In this document: one piece after another, positions 24,925 through 38,420 of the stretch
Position numbering within the stretch: the first letter of the stretch is position 1
How the letters are laid out: each line of letters begins with the position of its first letter
Origin: Atherix ibis
Lineage: Eukaryota > Arthropoda > Insecta > Diptera > Athericidae
DNA length: 64,000 nucleotides
Direction of reading: 5' to 3'
Assembly: GCA_958298945.1 (NCBI GenBank)
Contig: OY282607.1
Location: 90,589,270 to 90,653,269 of the forward strand
Notes under the pieces: model-generated
Seen by the model: the letters and a program-made list of their open reading frames with translations, nothing else
The model's database searches: none
Told to the model about the DNA's origin: nothing
Made by a program: the position numbers and the translations under genes

Positions 24925-25690
24925 TAAAACAAAAATGGCCGACACAAGATGTTAAAAAAAAAATGACGGACACAACAGGTTGGATATAAATGGTTAAAAA
25001 AATGGTGCGACAAACGGTTACAAATAAAATGGCGCGCACAAACTGTTAAAAAAACCGGATAGAAACGGTTAAAATAAAATGGCTGACACAAACGGTTCAA
25101 CAAAAATGGCGGACTCAAAAGGTTAAAATAAAATGGCGGACTCAAAAGGTTAAAATAAAATGGCGGACTCATAGGGTTAAAAAAGAAAACGGACACAACA
25201 GGTCAAAAATAACGGACACAACAGATATAAACGGCTAAAAAAATTGCGGAATAAACGGTTAAAAATAAAATGGGAGACACAAACGGTTAAAAAAAATGAC
25301 GGAAACAACAGACGGTTAAAAAAAAATGGCGGACACAAAAGGTTAAAGTAAAATAGCGGACACAAAAGGTTAAAGTAAAATGGCATACACAAGCGGTTAA
25401 AAATAAATTGTGGACTTAAACGGTTAAAATATAAATGGCGGACTCAAAAGGTTAATAGAAAAAGACGAATGCAACAGGTCAACAAATTGGCGGGTTAAAA
25501 CCGTAAAAAAAAATGGCTGACACAAACGGTTAAAAAAATGACGGACACAAACGGTTAAAAATAAAATGGCGCAGACGAACGATTAACAAAAATGACGGAC
25601 GCAAACGGTTAATAAAAAAATGACGGACGCAAGCAGTTAAAAAACAATGGCGGAAATGAACGGTTAAAAAATGGCGGACGGAAAATATTT
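24925..25690. repeat. ~27-bp minisatellite with ATGGCGGACACAA units
   Basis: About 25-28 irregular units of the form AAAATGGCGGACACAAAC followed by GGTTAAAA. The spacing varies from about 22 to 32 bp, so no reading frame is conserved. Phe/Leu/Pro-rich minus-strand ORFs are by-products. Each typical unit carries ATGGC, whose complement GCCAT is the core of the Pho/YY1 binding site. Confidence 0.92.
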
Positions 25691-27480
25691 TTAAAAAATG
25701 ATGAAACTGAAAAGGTATTGTTTTTGGAGATGGATTTAAAGAAAAAAATTTTTAGGGTTACTGTTCTTTTGGTTTTTTTATTAGGTCCTAAATGCGTATC
25801 CATAAGAACAGAAATCTTTATACCAGTAATAATTGAAATGATTTAATCGATTTAAAAAAAAGATAAAAAACGGAAATTTCTTTGGTCATGAATAGTAGTA
25901 TTTTTCAAGAGGAATATTCAATAGTATTTTTTTTTCGAAAGATTCAAATGACCTAAAATTTATTTTTATTTTTGAATTTCTTCTTCTTTTTTTTCTTCGA
26001 AAAATAAGTTTGAGACTATTTTCTATATAAATTCTTGCCAAAATCCTTAACAAACTACTTTAAGATAAAGTATTTTTCGATTTCATTAAAGATACAAATT
26101 AATGTGAAAAAATATTTTTTTAATAATTCTATTATTTACCCATACCGCTCCTCTCACCCCTCCCACGCCACAACAAAACCAAAAAAAATTATGCACATTA
26201 ACAAATCTATCAAAAATGACGAATTCTTTTTATCAATTAAAAATTTCTTGATAAAATTTGAACAAAAAATTGGAATTTTTTTGATAAAGATTTTGAATTC
26301 GATTTGATATGTAATAGTTAAAATTACTTAATCGCAAAAACAAAAAAAAAAAACTACCAAAATGAGTCAGTGTGTCAAACCTTACTTAAATGTTTCGGTG
26401 AAAAAATTTTAAAGATAAGATTAAGAAACTTCTAACAACTTCTCCAACAAAAATGATATAATTTTTTTTTTCTATTTATAGGGTTGGTGATGATGAGGTA
26501 CGTAGGTGAGATGATCTTAATATAAAAACCAGCCATAATCAAAAATAATTTTATATATTTAGTAAAAGTAAAAAAAAAATTCAAAAATAAAAGAAAACAT
26601 TTTCCTCACCATATGCACTAGAGTCTCCCATAAAAGATGGGAATACAAAAAAAAAAACTGTCTTTATTAGCTAATAGGAAAATGGATAGAATATAAACAA
26701 AATTATCTAATAAAAAATTATAATAATAAAATAATGCCCAAAAGGTTGTGACTTTGATAAAAAAAAAAAAAAATTAAATCAAAAAGAAACAACCGAAATT
26801 TTAGGCAAAATTTTACTTCGAAAAGGTTACCTAAATTTACAAGTACATCCTAGACTCCCCCTTATACCCCTTTCCGCAAAAGGCAATTCTCTTCAGCAAA
26901 AACTCTATTGTACTACAAGATTCAATGGAGTCCAATACGAGTTTATATATATATAATATGAATTGAATTAGAGCCCCAAGAGAAGTTACAAATCTACACC
27001 AATGTTTTACACCGCCGCACCGTGCGTGCACACACAAGAAAACAGTTTCAAGTCAGAGCGTCAGCATAACCAACCTGAAGGGATGAAAATTCCGTACCAT
27101 CAGCCAAATTAATTATGGAAGATTTTTGGAATACCGAACTGACACACACGCACACGCATGGACGCACACACCTTTGCTCACACAATTGCACACACACACC
27201 TCAACGGTAATATCGTGTATAGACAATATCGGAATCGTAATACAATCGCAACAAATTCTTTGTTCACCGCTTAACAGCTTAGCCGCATAGGCAAGCAAAG
27301 AAGCATAAGAAGCAGCAGTAGTAGTAGAAGGCGATAGACAGAAGATGTGGGCAATGCAAGCGGTCCGACAGAAGAGGTGAAGAGTAAATAAGCTTAGGAA
27401 GAGATTGGCATGTGTATACACCAACGAGTATGAGGCATGGACAAAACAGGAAGGAGTATTGGTAGTCGAGTGTTTTATGT
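25691..27480. other. AT-rich, no gene recognised
   Basis: Single-copy AT-rich DNA; no supported gene, RNA or mobile element on either strand. Confidence 0.5.
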
Positions 27481-27487
27481 ACATAAG

Positions 27488-27543
27488 ATGGTGCTGATGA
27501 TGATGATGATGACGATGACGATGATGATGATGATGTTGATGAT
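27488..27543. repeat. (GAT)n microsatellite
   Basis: Imperfect GAT/GAC trinucleotide repeat; gives a His-rich minus-strand ORF that is an artefact of the repeat. Confidence 0.93.
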
Positions 27544-27779
27544 AATATTGTGATCGAATTGCAAGATGTTTTTGTTGGTTGATTATTCGCAATGAAATTG
27601 ATTATTTTCGTCGAAATTTAATTTAATCGAAAAAATTTATGTTAAATGAATAAATGAATGCGAGCGAATTTGAAAAAAAAAATTTTAATAAACTCTCGTA
27701 TTTACCCGTTTCAGATCGATCAGTAGTTATTTTGTGTTGTCTTTTGTAGTTTTTGATTATTTTCGATGTAAAGTTCAGT

Positions 27780-29345
27780 AATAAATGAAATGTTGCCGCT
27801 TCCAAATACTACTGGCACGGCAATGTTGTCGTCCTCGTTGCTGTCGTTATTGTACGTTTACGCCGCCAACACCGTCACTACTGTTGCTGCTGTTACTACT
27901 GTTGCTCTTCGTAGCTGCTGCTGCTCTTGCCGCTTTTCCTGTGCTCCTGCTGTACGTGTTCCACTCCAACGGAACGAGCAAATTTCAATATGTATGTCGC
28001 GGCTGTATAAGAAGAAACGCTCTGACAATTCTAGCAAAAGGTGACGCCCGTGCGACGATTGGCAACAGTGCTCTTGCTGCTCACATCTATGCTGGCGCGT
28101 ACACAAATACACCCTTGAACAAAACATCACTTTAGCCCATGACTACTAGCAGAGCGGATGAAAAAAAAATTTCTCACAAAAAAAGCCTTTTTCCCAACTC
28201 CCTCTCGCAGTTTGATTCAATGAAAAACATACGATAAACTCTCAAGAGTCGTCAGCTCTTTTTCTACTCACTCTCAACCCTTATATGACTATTTGCGCAC
28301 ACTATCATGCAAAAATGTATGCAATAGGAGCGGAATTTTCGTTATGTGGTAGCAGCTGGTTCTTTTTAGAGAATTAAACTTATTTGCGGGGGGCGCACAG
28401 GCACAAGGGAGGAAAAAGCCTGGCATTGCATTACGGTGAGTTACTCACTAGTTTAGTAGTGTATGTGCGCTCACGTGTAGGGACGTTCATACACCTTCAG
28501 GCGGGTTAGAGCAACTCTTGTCAAAAGAGACTGGTTGCGGGAGAGAAAACCGACATCTCGCCGATAAGTCCGATGTAACGAATGTATTAAAAGCAGTGCC
28601 ACCAACATCAGAACGCTCAAACCACACGAGACGAGAGTTTGTTTTCGCCGAGAGCGAAAGGTGGCCGCCGTATTTGTGTGCGTGCTTGATTAATGTTGGC
28701 CGAATGAGTGAATGCGTACAACCGATTCAGTGAGGGAGCAAATGACTGAGCGAGAGAGTGTGTGCGACAATCAACTAGCTGCTCTAATGCATTTGAAATT
28801 TTCAGCCGCTTTCCGTTTAGCACTTAGCATAGGGCACTAAACTCATTCCGACAAGAGAGTATGCGGTTGTCATACGTAACATACACTAACGTTTCCATTC
28901 CGTATGCTAACAGCGTTTTCAGCATGGCGAGAGCCATTCACAAAATTTTCATCTCAGCATTCAAAGTTTATAAAAATTCGCCCGTTCAACAGTGGTGGTG
29001 CGATTGTAGCGCACGTATGCCGGATCATTGAAATCATCCATTTCTCTCTGGGTGTGCGTTTGTTATAACGAAATATAAATTTTTCAACTATTAGAAAATC
29101 ATTCATTCGCATGTGTGTGTGTTTGCGCGAGCATTTCCAACGTAGTGGTGTATTTTGTGTTTCGATAGATTTAATGATTACACGTTCTCCTCATATAATA
29201 GTGGTGTAGTAGTGGGCAAACAATTTTATTGAGTTGGTAATATTTTCGATTTGCAAGTTGGTAGTGTGCGCGCTCTTTAGAAGAGTGAATTGCCATCGGA
29301 GTGTGATGTTGTGTGTCCGTCATTTTGCGAATAAAATTTCAATGT
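27780..29345. promoter_or_regulatory. Candidate regulatory region far upstream of tay
   Basis: This block is clearly less AT-rich and more complex than its neighbours. It has many GAGAG, GTGTG and TGAGTGAATG-type words and a TATA-like TTTATAAAAATTC near 28,968. It lies about 12-14 kb upstream of the tay coding exon on the same strand. A distal promoter, 5' noncoding exon or enhancer is possible. No specific start site can be fixed from the sequence, and short ORFs here (for example + 27,785-28,135) follow CTG/TTG triplets rather than a recognisable protein. Confidence 0.3.
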
Positions 29346-30170
29346 TTTCATTTGTTAATTGTATATAAATAATCTAAAATGTATTATTATAAATTAATAT
29401 AGTATCGAATTTTAATTTAATCATAATTAATCATTAAATATTTGGTGTATATTGTTAAAATAATCGAATAAATGAGAAAATAATCATCATTGTGAAGACG
29501 AAAAAAGAAAAAAAAGAAAAGAAAGAATAAAAAAAAACCAATGCCTGCCTCTAATATATATCTGTACGCATAGTGGAGTTATATTAATGTTTTAATGGAA
29601 TAAGTGGAGGCAAAAAAAAAAAAAAAATTAAATAAAAAAAATTAAAGTTCTGCCTATCTTTTTTTTTTGTGTGGATTATTTTGTTGTTTTTTTTTTTTCT
29701 CTAGTATAAATAATTGTGATTGTGTGTGTATGAATTCTTTTTTTTTTTTTGTGTAACCTTTTTTAATAATATTAAAATATTTTTTTGATACATTAAATTT
29801 TTGTTGTTTGGGGTATTTTTTTTTGTTGATTTTGTTGCTTGCTCTTTATTAAATCGTACCGAGAGAAAAAAAAATCAAACGTTTCGTTTAGTACAATAAG
29901 AGTGACAGAGTTGCACACACAGTGACAGAGAGGGAGAGAGATAGAGATAGACATATAGAAAGAGAGAAAGAAGGAACAAAAATAAGAAATGAACATACAC
30001 ACACACACACACATACATAATATAGTAACATTAACTAAACGGCTAGTAAGAGTGTTGCTTGTGAAGTTTTGTATTATTAAAAGGGAGATAAAAAAAAAAT
30101 CATAATAATAATAATAATAATAATAGTATGTGAAGTGTAGTTTGGTATATGGAAGTACATATTGTCGATA

Positions 30171-30201
<31 letters not shown>

Positions 30202-33200
30202 GGTAGCAGATGAAAACGAAGTATAGTAGTAGTAGAAGAAGAAGATAAGAAGAAGAAGAAGAAGAAGAAGAAGAGTTTCAATATACCTCGTCCCGTCGTG
30301 TTGTTTTGTGAACAGTCGTCGTCGCCGTCGTCGTCGTGAAGGGGTTGATTTTTCACATTGTTTTTGTAAATTATTTCGGAATATATACTCTCTTCTCTAT
30401 TTCATTAATTAATAATCAATAATAAAGTTTATAAAAATCCAAAAAAAAAAAAAAATCATAAATTTCAGTCAGAAAAAAAAATCAACAAAAACAATAAGGA
30501 AATTTCTTACATTCTAAACTTGATATGTGTGAGATCTTTACACGATATAGGATAAATACAGTTCAGTGCAAAAGTTGTGTGTTTCTTTTACAATTTTAAT
30601 ATATTATTAAAGAAAATATCAATAGAGAATAAAGAGAGAGTAAAAGAAGTTTGTTCAGTGTTAAAATAGAGAAACAGCAAAGAAATAAATAATAATTTTT
30701 TTTTTTATTTATTTCTTTCTAAATATGAGAATAATATGAATGTGAATCGATTTATCTCTTTCTGTTTTGTTGTGTTTTTGAGTGTTTTTTATTTTATTTT
30801 TTATTTTTGCGCTAGTGTGTAAATTTCAAATACGAGAAAAATAGTGTAAACGACAAGGATAAGACCAACGGGAATGGAATACGCTATATTGAAGAATAGT
30901 TGTTGGAAAATGTCAGTGTCAGAAAGAGATAAAAACCAATTATTTCAATAAGATCATCCAAACACAACACACACACATGGGTTTGCATTTAATAAATGGC
31001 CATGATTTGTGTGCGAGTGTGTGTGTATGTCAGTCAGTTTTGTGCTTATACGTGCAATAAAGATGGGAAATAATTAAGTTTATATTATTCTCCCTTTAAC
31101 AAAATGCTGTATAGCAAATAAGAGATGAAAAGAAAATGAAAAAGAAAAAGAAAATAAATAAATAAACAACAACAATAATAATAATAATAATAACAATAAT
31201 AATAATAATAATAAATTGTTATTGTAATAAAAATAATAATAATTAAGTGATAAATATAAACAAGTTGATATTAATTAATTAAAAAGTAAATTATTTTCAA
31301 TTATCATATTAGATAGAAGAGAATTTTTGTTTAAAAAGCAACTGAAAAAAGAAGTTGACAAAAATATTATCGGTAATATTTAGAAGAAAAAATGGTCATT
31401 GGGTTTTTATTTTGTTGTTGTTTTAGGGGATGGGGAGGGGGGGGGGGATGACATTTAATAATTCATATACTCTTGTACGGAAATTGTTTCTATTACAAAA
31501 TTAAATGTTTGTTTTTCTATTATATTTTTTTTTTGTTATTAATAAATAAGGGTAAACTGCCTTTTTTTTTACTGATTTTTGGTTTTATTTTCATTTTAAA
31601 AGTGCTTTTTTTTTTATTAAAAATTTGTTAAAGAATATTAATAATTAAGAAAGAATAATTGTTATAAAAATAAAATATTAAGAAAAAAAGCCTATTTTTA
31701 GAAAAAGGAGTTTTTTTTTTATGTGTGTGTGTGAATTGTTTGTTTTTTAAAAAAAAAAGAAAATTTTAATTTAACAAGAAAAGAAAAAAAACTCATATAA
31801 AAATTTTATGCAAAATAATTTACCGATTGAAGAAATATTGTGTGCAAATGTTGAGAATGGATTAAAGTTACAAGGATTTTAATGGGATTTGGTTTTTTTT
31901 TATGAGATTGAAAAAAAAGTGTCAATAATATTTTTTTTTTTTGCTATTTAAATTAAATCTTTTCGGTCCGGTACATCTAACGTCACAGCGTTATATGAAA
32001 TTTGTCGTTTTCGGCTGTCGTTATCGTTGCGCCGTTTTTGTCGTTCTAATCTCGCCGTCTCGATATATGTGTAGTTAAGATTGTTGCCGCTGTCGGAGTA
32101 TCGTCGTAGCGCCGTATAATTGTGTGTCGGATATTGTCGCCGGCGTTATAGATGATGATGGCCTGTCCAACTTTTGAGCGACAGAGACTTTGAAGCTTGT
32201 TGTTGTCGTCGTTATCGCAATCGCAGATGTTACAGTTGTCGCCGCTAACAAACCGTGTTTCACATCCAACGTGGTGCTCCTCTCTAAACTCTTAAACTCA
32301 ATGCAAAAAAAAGGATATTCTTGTTTTTCATAAACTATACACACTGTTTCTGAGCAGAAAGAAATGTAACAACAAAAAGGATCAAACGATTACGTGATGC
32401 AATTGCAGTGTGTGTGTGTGTGTGTACGTTTTCAATAATAAATTTTTTTTTCACCTTTCACTTAATTTGAGTTAATTAATAATTAAAAAAAAAAAAAAAA
32501 ATTCAGTACATTTTGTTAGAAAGAGCATTTTTTTAAAATGAGAAAATTTTTTTTTTTAAAAATCCTTAAAAGTTAAGAAAAAAAAAGAATTGTAAAAACA
32601 AATTAAAAAAATGCAATGGAACTTCTTTATTTTTAGGTGCTGTTTGTGTGTGTGTGTGTACGTGGTTTTTTTTCTACTTCTTTTTTGTTTGTTTGTAAGA
32701 AAACGTCAAGGATTTCTTGATACAAAATTTATTATATGTGCACACATAGATACTTATCTGTACATGCATATGTACTTACGTGCAACTACCATGCCTAAGA
32801 GTATCTTAAGGCTCTCTTGTGGATTATTTTCCTATTTGGTGTTTTTATTAATTTTTTTTTTGCTGGTTTTCTTCATTTCTTGGAATTAATTCTTCTGAAA
32901 GAAAATTTATGAATAACATTTTGAAGGACCAACAAATTTTGTTATGGGGATTTTTTTAAATTGTTTTTTTTTTTTTTGCTAATTGGCCAAAGGATCAAAT
33001 TTTATAGAAGGTCGATTTTATTTTAAGTGTTTTTCAATTTTTAGAAATTGATAGAAAATCCGTAAAAAAATACGGTTTTTTTGTTTTCTTTATTGGAATT
33101 AAACAAAATGCATCCTTGACAAGATAAAATGTCAGTTTTTTTTTTATTGGCAAAAAAAAAAATTTCTTTTTATTTACGTTTAAGAAAATTTCTCTTTTCA

Positions 33201-33260
33201 AATTTGGCAGTACTTTTTTCAGTTTTAAGAAAATTGAGACAAAAGAAAATAGAGAAAAAA
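29346..33260. other. Very AT-rich with simple repeats, no gene recognised
   Basis: Contains purine-rich GAGAGA sequence (29,920-29,980), a CA run (29,997-30,015) and AAT runs (30,105-30,125; 31,165-31,215). It also has GAA/GTA trinucleotide repeats (30,170-30,275) and many A or T homopolymers. TCAGT words at 30,561 and 30,654 resemble arthropod initiator sequences, but this is not enough to call a promoter. Confidence 0.5.
30170..30275. repeat. (GAA)n-rich microsatellite
   Basis: Two GAA blocks separated by a GTA-rich spacer. The reverse strand gives Leu/Ser/Tyr-rich ORFs that are artefacts. Confidence 0.93.
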
Positions 33261-33289
33261 ATATTCAATATTTTCTGTTTGAAAAAATA

Positions 33290-34450
33290 AGGTGTGAATA
33301 TCCGCGGCTTGATGAGGAGGAATCGAAGAAGAAGAGAAAAAATTTCCGTTTAAAAAATATTCGATCGAAACGTGATAATGTAAAGAATTCGGAAATATCT
33401 TTGAGGAGAGACAGTTTTTGTTTAAGGAAAAAAAACCTATGCGCTGGTGTATGTGTGCGTGTTAAATAGTGAAGTATTTCTCTATTCATTGCTGGCACTG
33501 TTGGCTGCTGCTGCTGACGCATACACATGCAGTCGCATCGTTGCTGAAAACGCCAAAATATGCTAGCCACGAGAGACGCTGCCTGGTGTGCAGAATTGTG
33601 AACAGCAGGAGCAGGATTCTAAGCAAGCAGCGGCGAGTCGCACGTTTTTTGATAGGCGACAGTGTACACGCATCCGTGTACCGTTGATGTGTAAAAACGG
33701 TTGCGTTTTGTTGCGTACGTGTACGTGTCACAGATGCGAGTTTCTCGGTGGTGTAAACATACGCGACATTGTCCGAAGAAACGAAATAACTGCCTTCATT
33801 TGTGTATTCGAAATTGTGAATAAATCCATTTTCTGCTATTGAGAAAGTTCTAGCATTTTTAAGTTTTTGGGCAATTAATTAAAAGTTGTCAAATTGCACG
33901 TACGTAAACAGTTTGTAAATTGAAATAAGTCTGTACATGCTTTTAGAAGTTACTCGTACGCGTGTTTGCGTATGTAAATATGCTGAAAACGTGTATTCAA
34001 ATTGGATGCGTTGGCATTAATAGTGTGCGTATTTGCGGTAAGAATGGAGATAACCATGCTGTGAAAACAACGCAAGCTTCAAAGCAACGTCACTCAGTCG
34101 TTCGGTCAATGCGCGCCCCCCGATACGAATGTGTGCGACCAAAAAAAGAATTAAATTGAACAGTGTGTGTAAGGGTACATGGTCGAAACGCGTTCGATAT
34201 TTACGGGAATAGTGTGAAACTATAGAGAAAGAAGACGAACAAGAAATGAAAGAAGAAACACGTGTTTCGATGTGTTTGTGTGTACGATAGCGCACTCAGT
34301 TCTACCCCAAACAGTTCGCCCTCTATCGATGCGATTTGATTTGATTTGATTTTTTTATATTTCGCTCGCAATTTTTGTTTCGTTCTCTCTACACTTTTCG
34401 TATGATGTTTTGTTTCGTTCCTTTTAAACTGTTCTTGTTGCTCTCACGAA
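33290..34450. promoter_or_regulatory. Candidate regulatory region upstream of tay
   Basis: More balanced and more complex than its flanks, 7-8 kb upstream of the tay coding exon. It carries TTGCACGTACGTAAA at about 33,893, a word that recurs at about 37,893. Overlapping short ORFs on both strands have no recognised domain. Regulatory function is inferred only from composition, position and the shared word. Confidence 0.3.
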
Positions 34451-34900
34451 AATTGGAATTAAAAGCAATGCAATTAGTAGTAGAGCAACAACTAAAAAGA
34501 GAAAAAAAAATATAACAAAAAGAAATGAGAAATTGAATAATAGAAGAATATATCAAAAAAATTGTTGCTTTTTATTTTTTGTACAATATCTTCAAATTTT
34601 CACCCAGTTTTATGGCATTACTACTATATGACAGATAAGGGATGTTTTTTTCTTTAATTTGGTTTTTACCTATTTTTCATAGGGATTTTTTTTGATTTTT
34701 TGTCTTTTTGTTTAATAATTAACTGATGATTACACTAAAAGATGAATAAAAAAAAAAAAATTAAAAAGATTTAAGCAAATTTTTATCATTAAAAAAAATG
34801 TCCTTGGCAGGTTTTTGAATAATTTCCGGAAATTTCCGAGCATAACATTTTCGTAAACATTTTTTTGTCCATGTTGTGATTTTTTATTTTAATAGAAGAA
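34451..34900. other. AT-rich, no gene recognised
   Basis: Homopolymer-rich single-copy sequence; nothing supported. Confidence 0.5.
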
Positions 34901-34959
34901 AAAAATTATTTATAGATATTTTCATGAATAATTTTTCACCAGAGGGGTGGATTTATATT

Positions 34960-36780
34960 TATTTTGAATCATACAAATTATTCATTAAGCGGTTGAGGAG
35001 GGGGGAAGGGGGTGAAAGCAACAGACAAATAAGTACAAAAATCTGAACGAAATTTGGCATAAGTTTGCATTCGTTTTAATTTAAAATAAAACAAAAATGT
35101 TTTCATATAAGAAAATGTCCTTTTATTTTTGATGGAAAAGAATTGTTCATTAATTCCTTTTTGTACTTTTAAAATTATAAAAATAATTCTTCAATTATTT
35201 ACACTGCAAAATGTCATTCAATTTTAGGAGAAGGGTAAGGGGGTGAAACTTACGGGAACTAATTTGAATCTGTTTTTAAATAATACCCCAAACATTTTAG
35301 AAAGATATAAAAATTCACAAAAGGAAAAATTTATATAAATAGCCATAAATATTAAATAATGACATTTGATATAGAAAAAATTCACAACAATAAAAATTAT
35401 GAAATTATAGCAAACTTTTAAAAAAAACTATTTGAAAAAAAGAATTTTTGTCTAAAAAAGGGGAAAAGTTATTGCCATAAAAATGGCGGTAAAAATTATT
35501 TTTTTTTGTCTTGAAATTAAAGAGAACAATTTCTTTTTTGCAAATTTTTTATAAAGACGGGTCTAGAATTTTAAGAAACCTTTTTTGCCGTAAAAAGCCA
35601 TAAAATTTGTTATAGAAAAAAATTCAATACAATCAAAATTTTTAAATTATAACAAACGGCTTTCAGAAACTATTTGAAAAAAAAAAAGAATTTTTGTCTA
35701 AAATAGGAGAAAAGTTATTGCCATAATGAAACAATTTTTTTTGTCATGAAATTAAAGAAAACAATTTCTCTTGTTGCAAATTTTTTATAAAGACAGACCC
35801 AGAATTTTAAAGAACCTTTTTTTTTACCATAAATAGCCATAAAATTTGATATTAACAAATTTAGTATAAAAAAAAATTCAAAACAAGCATAATTTTGAAA
35901 TTATAGCAAAAGTTTTTTAAAAAAATATTTGAAAAAAAATTATTTTTTTAAAAGAAAGGGGAAAGATATGACCATAAAAATTGTGGTAAAAATAATTGTT
36001 GGCTTTGAAATTAAAGAAAACAATTTCTCTTTTCTAAATTTCTTATAAAGGCATACCCAGAATTTTACAATAAGAAACCTTTTTTTTACCATAAATAGTC
36101 ATAAAATTTGGTAAAGAAAAAAATTCAAAACAATTAAAATTTTGAAATTATAGCAAACGTTTTTAAAAAAAAATATTTGGTTTAGTCTTGAAATTAAAGA
36201 CAACAATTTCTTTTTTCCATAAATTTTTTATAGAGAAAATACTGGAATTTAAAAAAAGAACTTTTTTGTTGCCATAAATAGCCATAAAAATTAAATAATG
36301 ACAAATTTGATTTAGAAAAAAAAAGACAAAACAATGAAAAAGCAATTAAAGAAAATAGTTTTTAACCGTACATTCTCTTATTATAAAAAGATGCCATAAA
36401 ACAAATTACTATAAAATTTATTTAAGAAGGGTGAGGGGGTGAAATCGAAATGTATTTTTATTTAAGGCATAGATTAAAATTAAAAAAAAAACATCTACAA
36501 AAATTTCGGATCACCTTTTCTTTATTGTTTTTAAATTACCATAAAATAAAAAAAGACTGTTTTGATATAAGAAAATCTTCCTATTTTTTATGGAATAAAT
36601 TATGAGTTTTCCATTTTTTTTTAAATACAATAAAAAGGTAGCAATGATGAAGGAAAATAAATTTCCTTTTTAAATAAGAATCCTTTTTATATAAAAAATA
36701 AAACTAAACTCTTCAATTATTTACATTGTAAAAATACCTTTCAATTTTATTGTAAAGAAAAAAGTGTAAAAAATTAGGGA
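34960..36780. repeat. Diverged long-period duplication (~1.5 kb) containing ~245-bp repeats
   Basis: The left part (34,990-35,220) and right part (36,425-36,740) share an ordered series of words: a GGGGGTGAAA-type G-rich tract, ATATAAGAAAAT followed by CCT...TTTTTATGGA, and TTCAATTATTTACA. Offsets are about 1.44-1.52 kb. Between them lie four ~245-bp units marked by GAAATTATAGCAAAC or close variants near 35,401, 35,643, 35,892 and 36,144, and by AGCCATAAAA words. Confidence 0.7.
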
Positions 36781-37439
36781 AAAATAAAAAAGAAAAGCCT
36801 AGAAAAAATTTGGACCAATCTTCGTTTTTTTTAATTTGAAAGGAAAAAAAAACCTGTTTTAATAAAATATTTTAACAGTTAATTTCGTCCTTTTTAATTT
36901 GGAAAGGAAAAAAGAAACAGTGTTAATAGTAAGTAATTATAATTAAAGAACTTATTTGGTTAATGAGGGGGTTGAGGGGGACGGAAGGGGTTAGAATATA
37001 GTATTTTTTTTTAGCGAAATAACTAAAATGGTAGTAGTGTGACTAAAAAAAAAAACTTCATGAAATGTATTCTATTCGTAGTTCGTTATTTTTAGGGGTT
37101 AGTAAAAATTAATTAGGGTCTGTAGGGGTAGATTTTAAACATAAAAAGTTATTAACACTAAGCCTATATTGATTTAAATATAATCAAGGGTTTTCTGGTC
37201 CAATTTTCAGAGAAGAAATAATTATTTTTTTTTTAAATTTTCAAAACGGACAATTTTTTAAAAACTAATTTTCCTTTAATCTTAAAAATTAAAAAAAAAT
37301 ATATTTAGAATCAAAAACGATAGTTAATTTTATATATTGTAGAAAATAATGGTAGTCTATGGTTTTTATTAATTGTAGAAAAAGGATTTTTAGGTTGTAA
37401 ATTTGATTACTTTTCTGAAAAGTTTAGTAGGCCTCTTTT

Positions 37440-38420
37440 CTTCATATAAATGAACGGGGATTAATTTTGAATTGCTCTCATGTACTCTCACGTGTAATAA
37501 GTGTATAAAAGAAGATTATTCCTTATTTCTAGTGGCAGATATAATTCTTCTTTTTATTATGATTATTTTCCTATAAATTGTCTATCGTTTGATTGCGATA
37601 TAACCTCAAAAACATTTTGTATACACTCTCGACAGATTCACAAAATATGCGCACGTCAATAAAACAAATGAAGAAGAAGAAGAAGAAAAATAAGATTCAA
37701 CTTCATTTCCACATACACATGCACATCCACAGTTGGCAATGAAGTAACGTGCGCGCATGGCCTCACTCTTTTATGCATTCATGGCAATGTTTTCTGCTTT
37801 ATTTCTTTTCTTTCTTTCGTTTGGTATTTTGTTGTTTTTGTTTCTGTCATTTCTGGAGTACATCTGTTGTCAGTGCTAGTTTTTCGTTAAGTTGCACGTA
37901 CGTAAAAAGTTTCTGACGCGTGCAAACGTATTCACATCCGTGCATCCTAAGCACAGTCAATGGCAGTACGGACTAGTTGTGTGTATTTCCACCGATTTTC
38001 GTGTAAAATTTGTTGGGCAAATTTAACGCATTCAATCGAAATGCATGCAGCCTCGTATAGGCACATACTTACACCGATTGTATTGGGTCAATAGAAGTTT
38101 TCTGTATGCATTCACAATAGAATAACTTTTGCAAAACAGCAACTGATTACGAACACTTTGAAATTTGTGCGCATGCATAAAATTTTTTAGGGGATTCGAA
38201 ATAGTATTTTTCCTGTTCTTTCTTTCAATTACTCAAATAGTCTCCTTCTTACGCTTCAGTTTCATGTATTTTCATCAATTTGTTTATGCACGTACTTCTG
38301 CCTCTCTCCGATTGTCTTGTTGTTTTTGCAAAATGCACACGTAGAGAATAGTTAAAATCGGATAGCTCTCAGCTGATTGAGTTTTCTGACATCATTTGAA
38401 AAGGGCAGCAGGCATCAAAG
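37440..38420. promoter_or_regulatory. Candidate regulatory region upstream of tay
   Basis: A complex, less AT-rich block 3-4 kb upstream of the tay coding exon, with many GCATGCA and CACGTACG-type words. It includes TTGCACGTACGTAAA at about 37,893, shared with the block at 33.9 kb. Function is inferred, not shown. Confidence 0.3.

Noticed and set aside
24924..25803. Phe/Leu/Pro-rich minus ORFs resembling a repeat protein
   Set aside because: Unit spacing in the minisatellite is not a multiple of three, so the frame changes repeatedly; not a protein repeat.
27785..28135. 116-codon + ORF with a leucine run resembling a signal or membrane segment
   Set aside because: The Leu/Ala stretch comes from CTG/GCT triplet repeats, overlapping ORFs exist in two other frames, and there is no recognised domain.
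29793..30356. 187-codon minus ORF
   Set aside because: Built from GAA, AAT and CA microsatellites read in reverse; composition is entirely low complexity.
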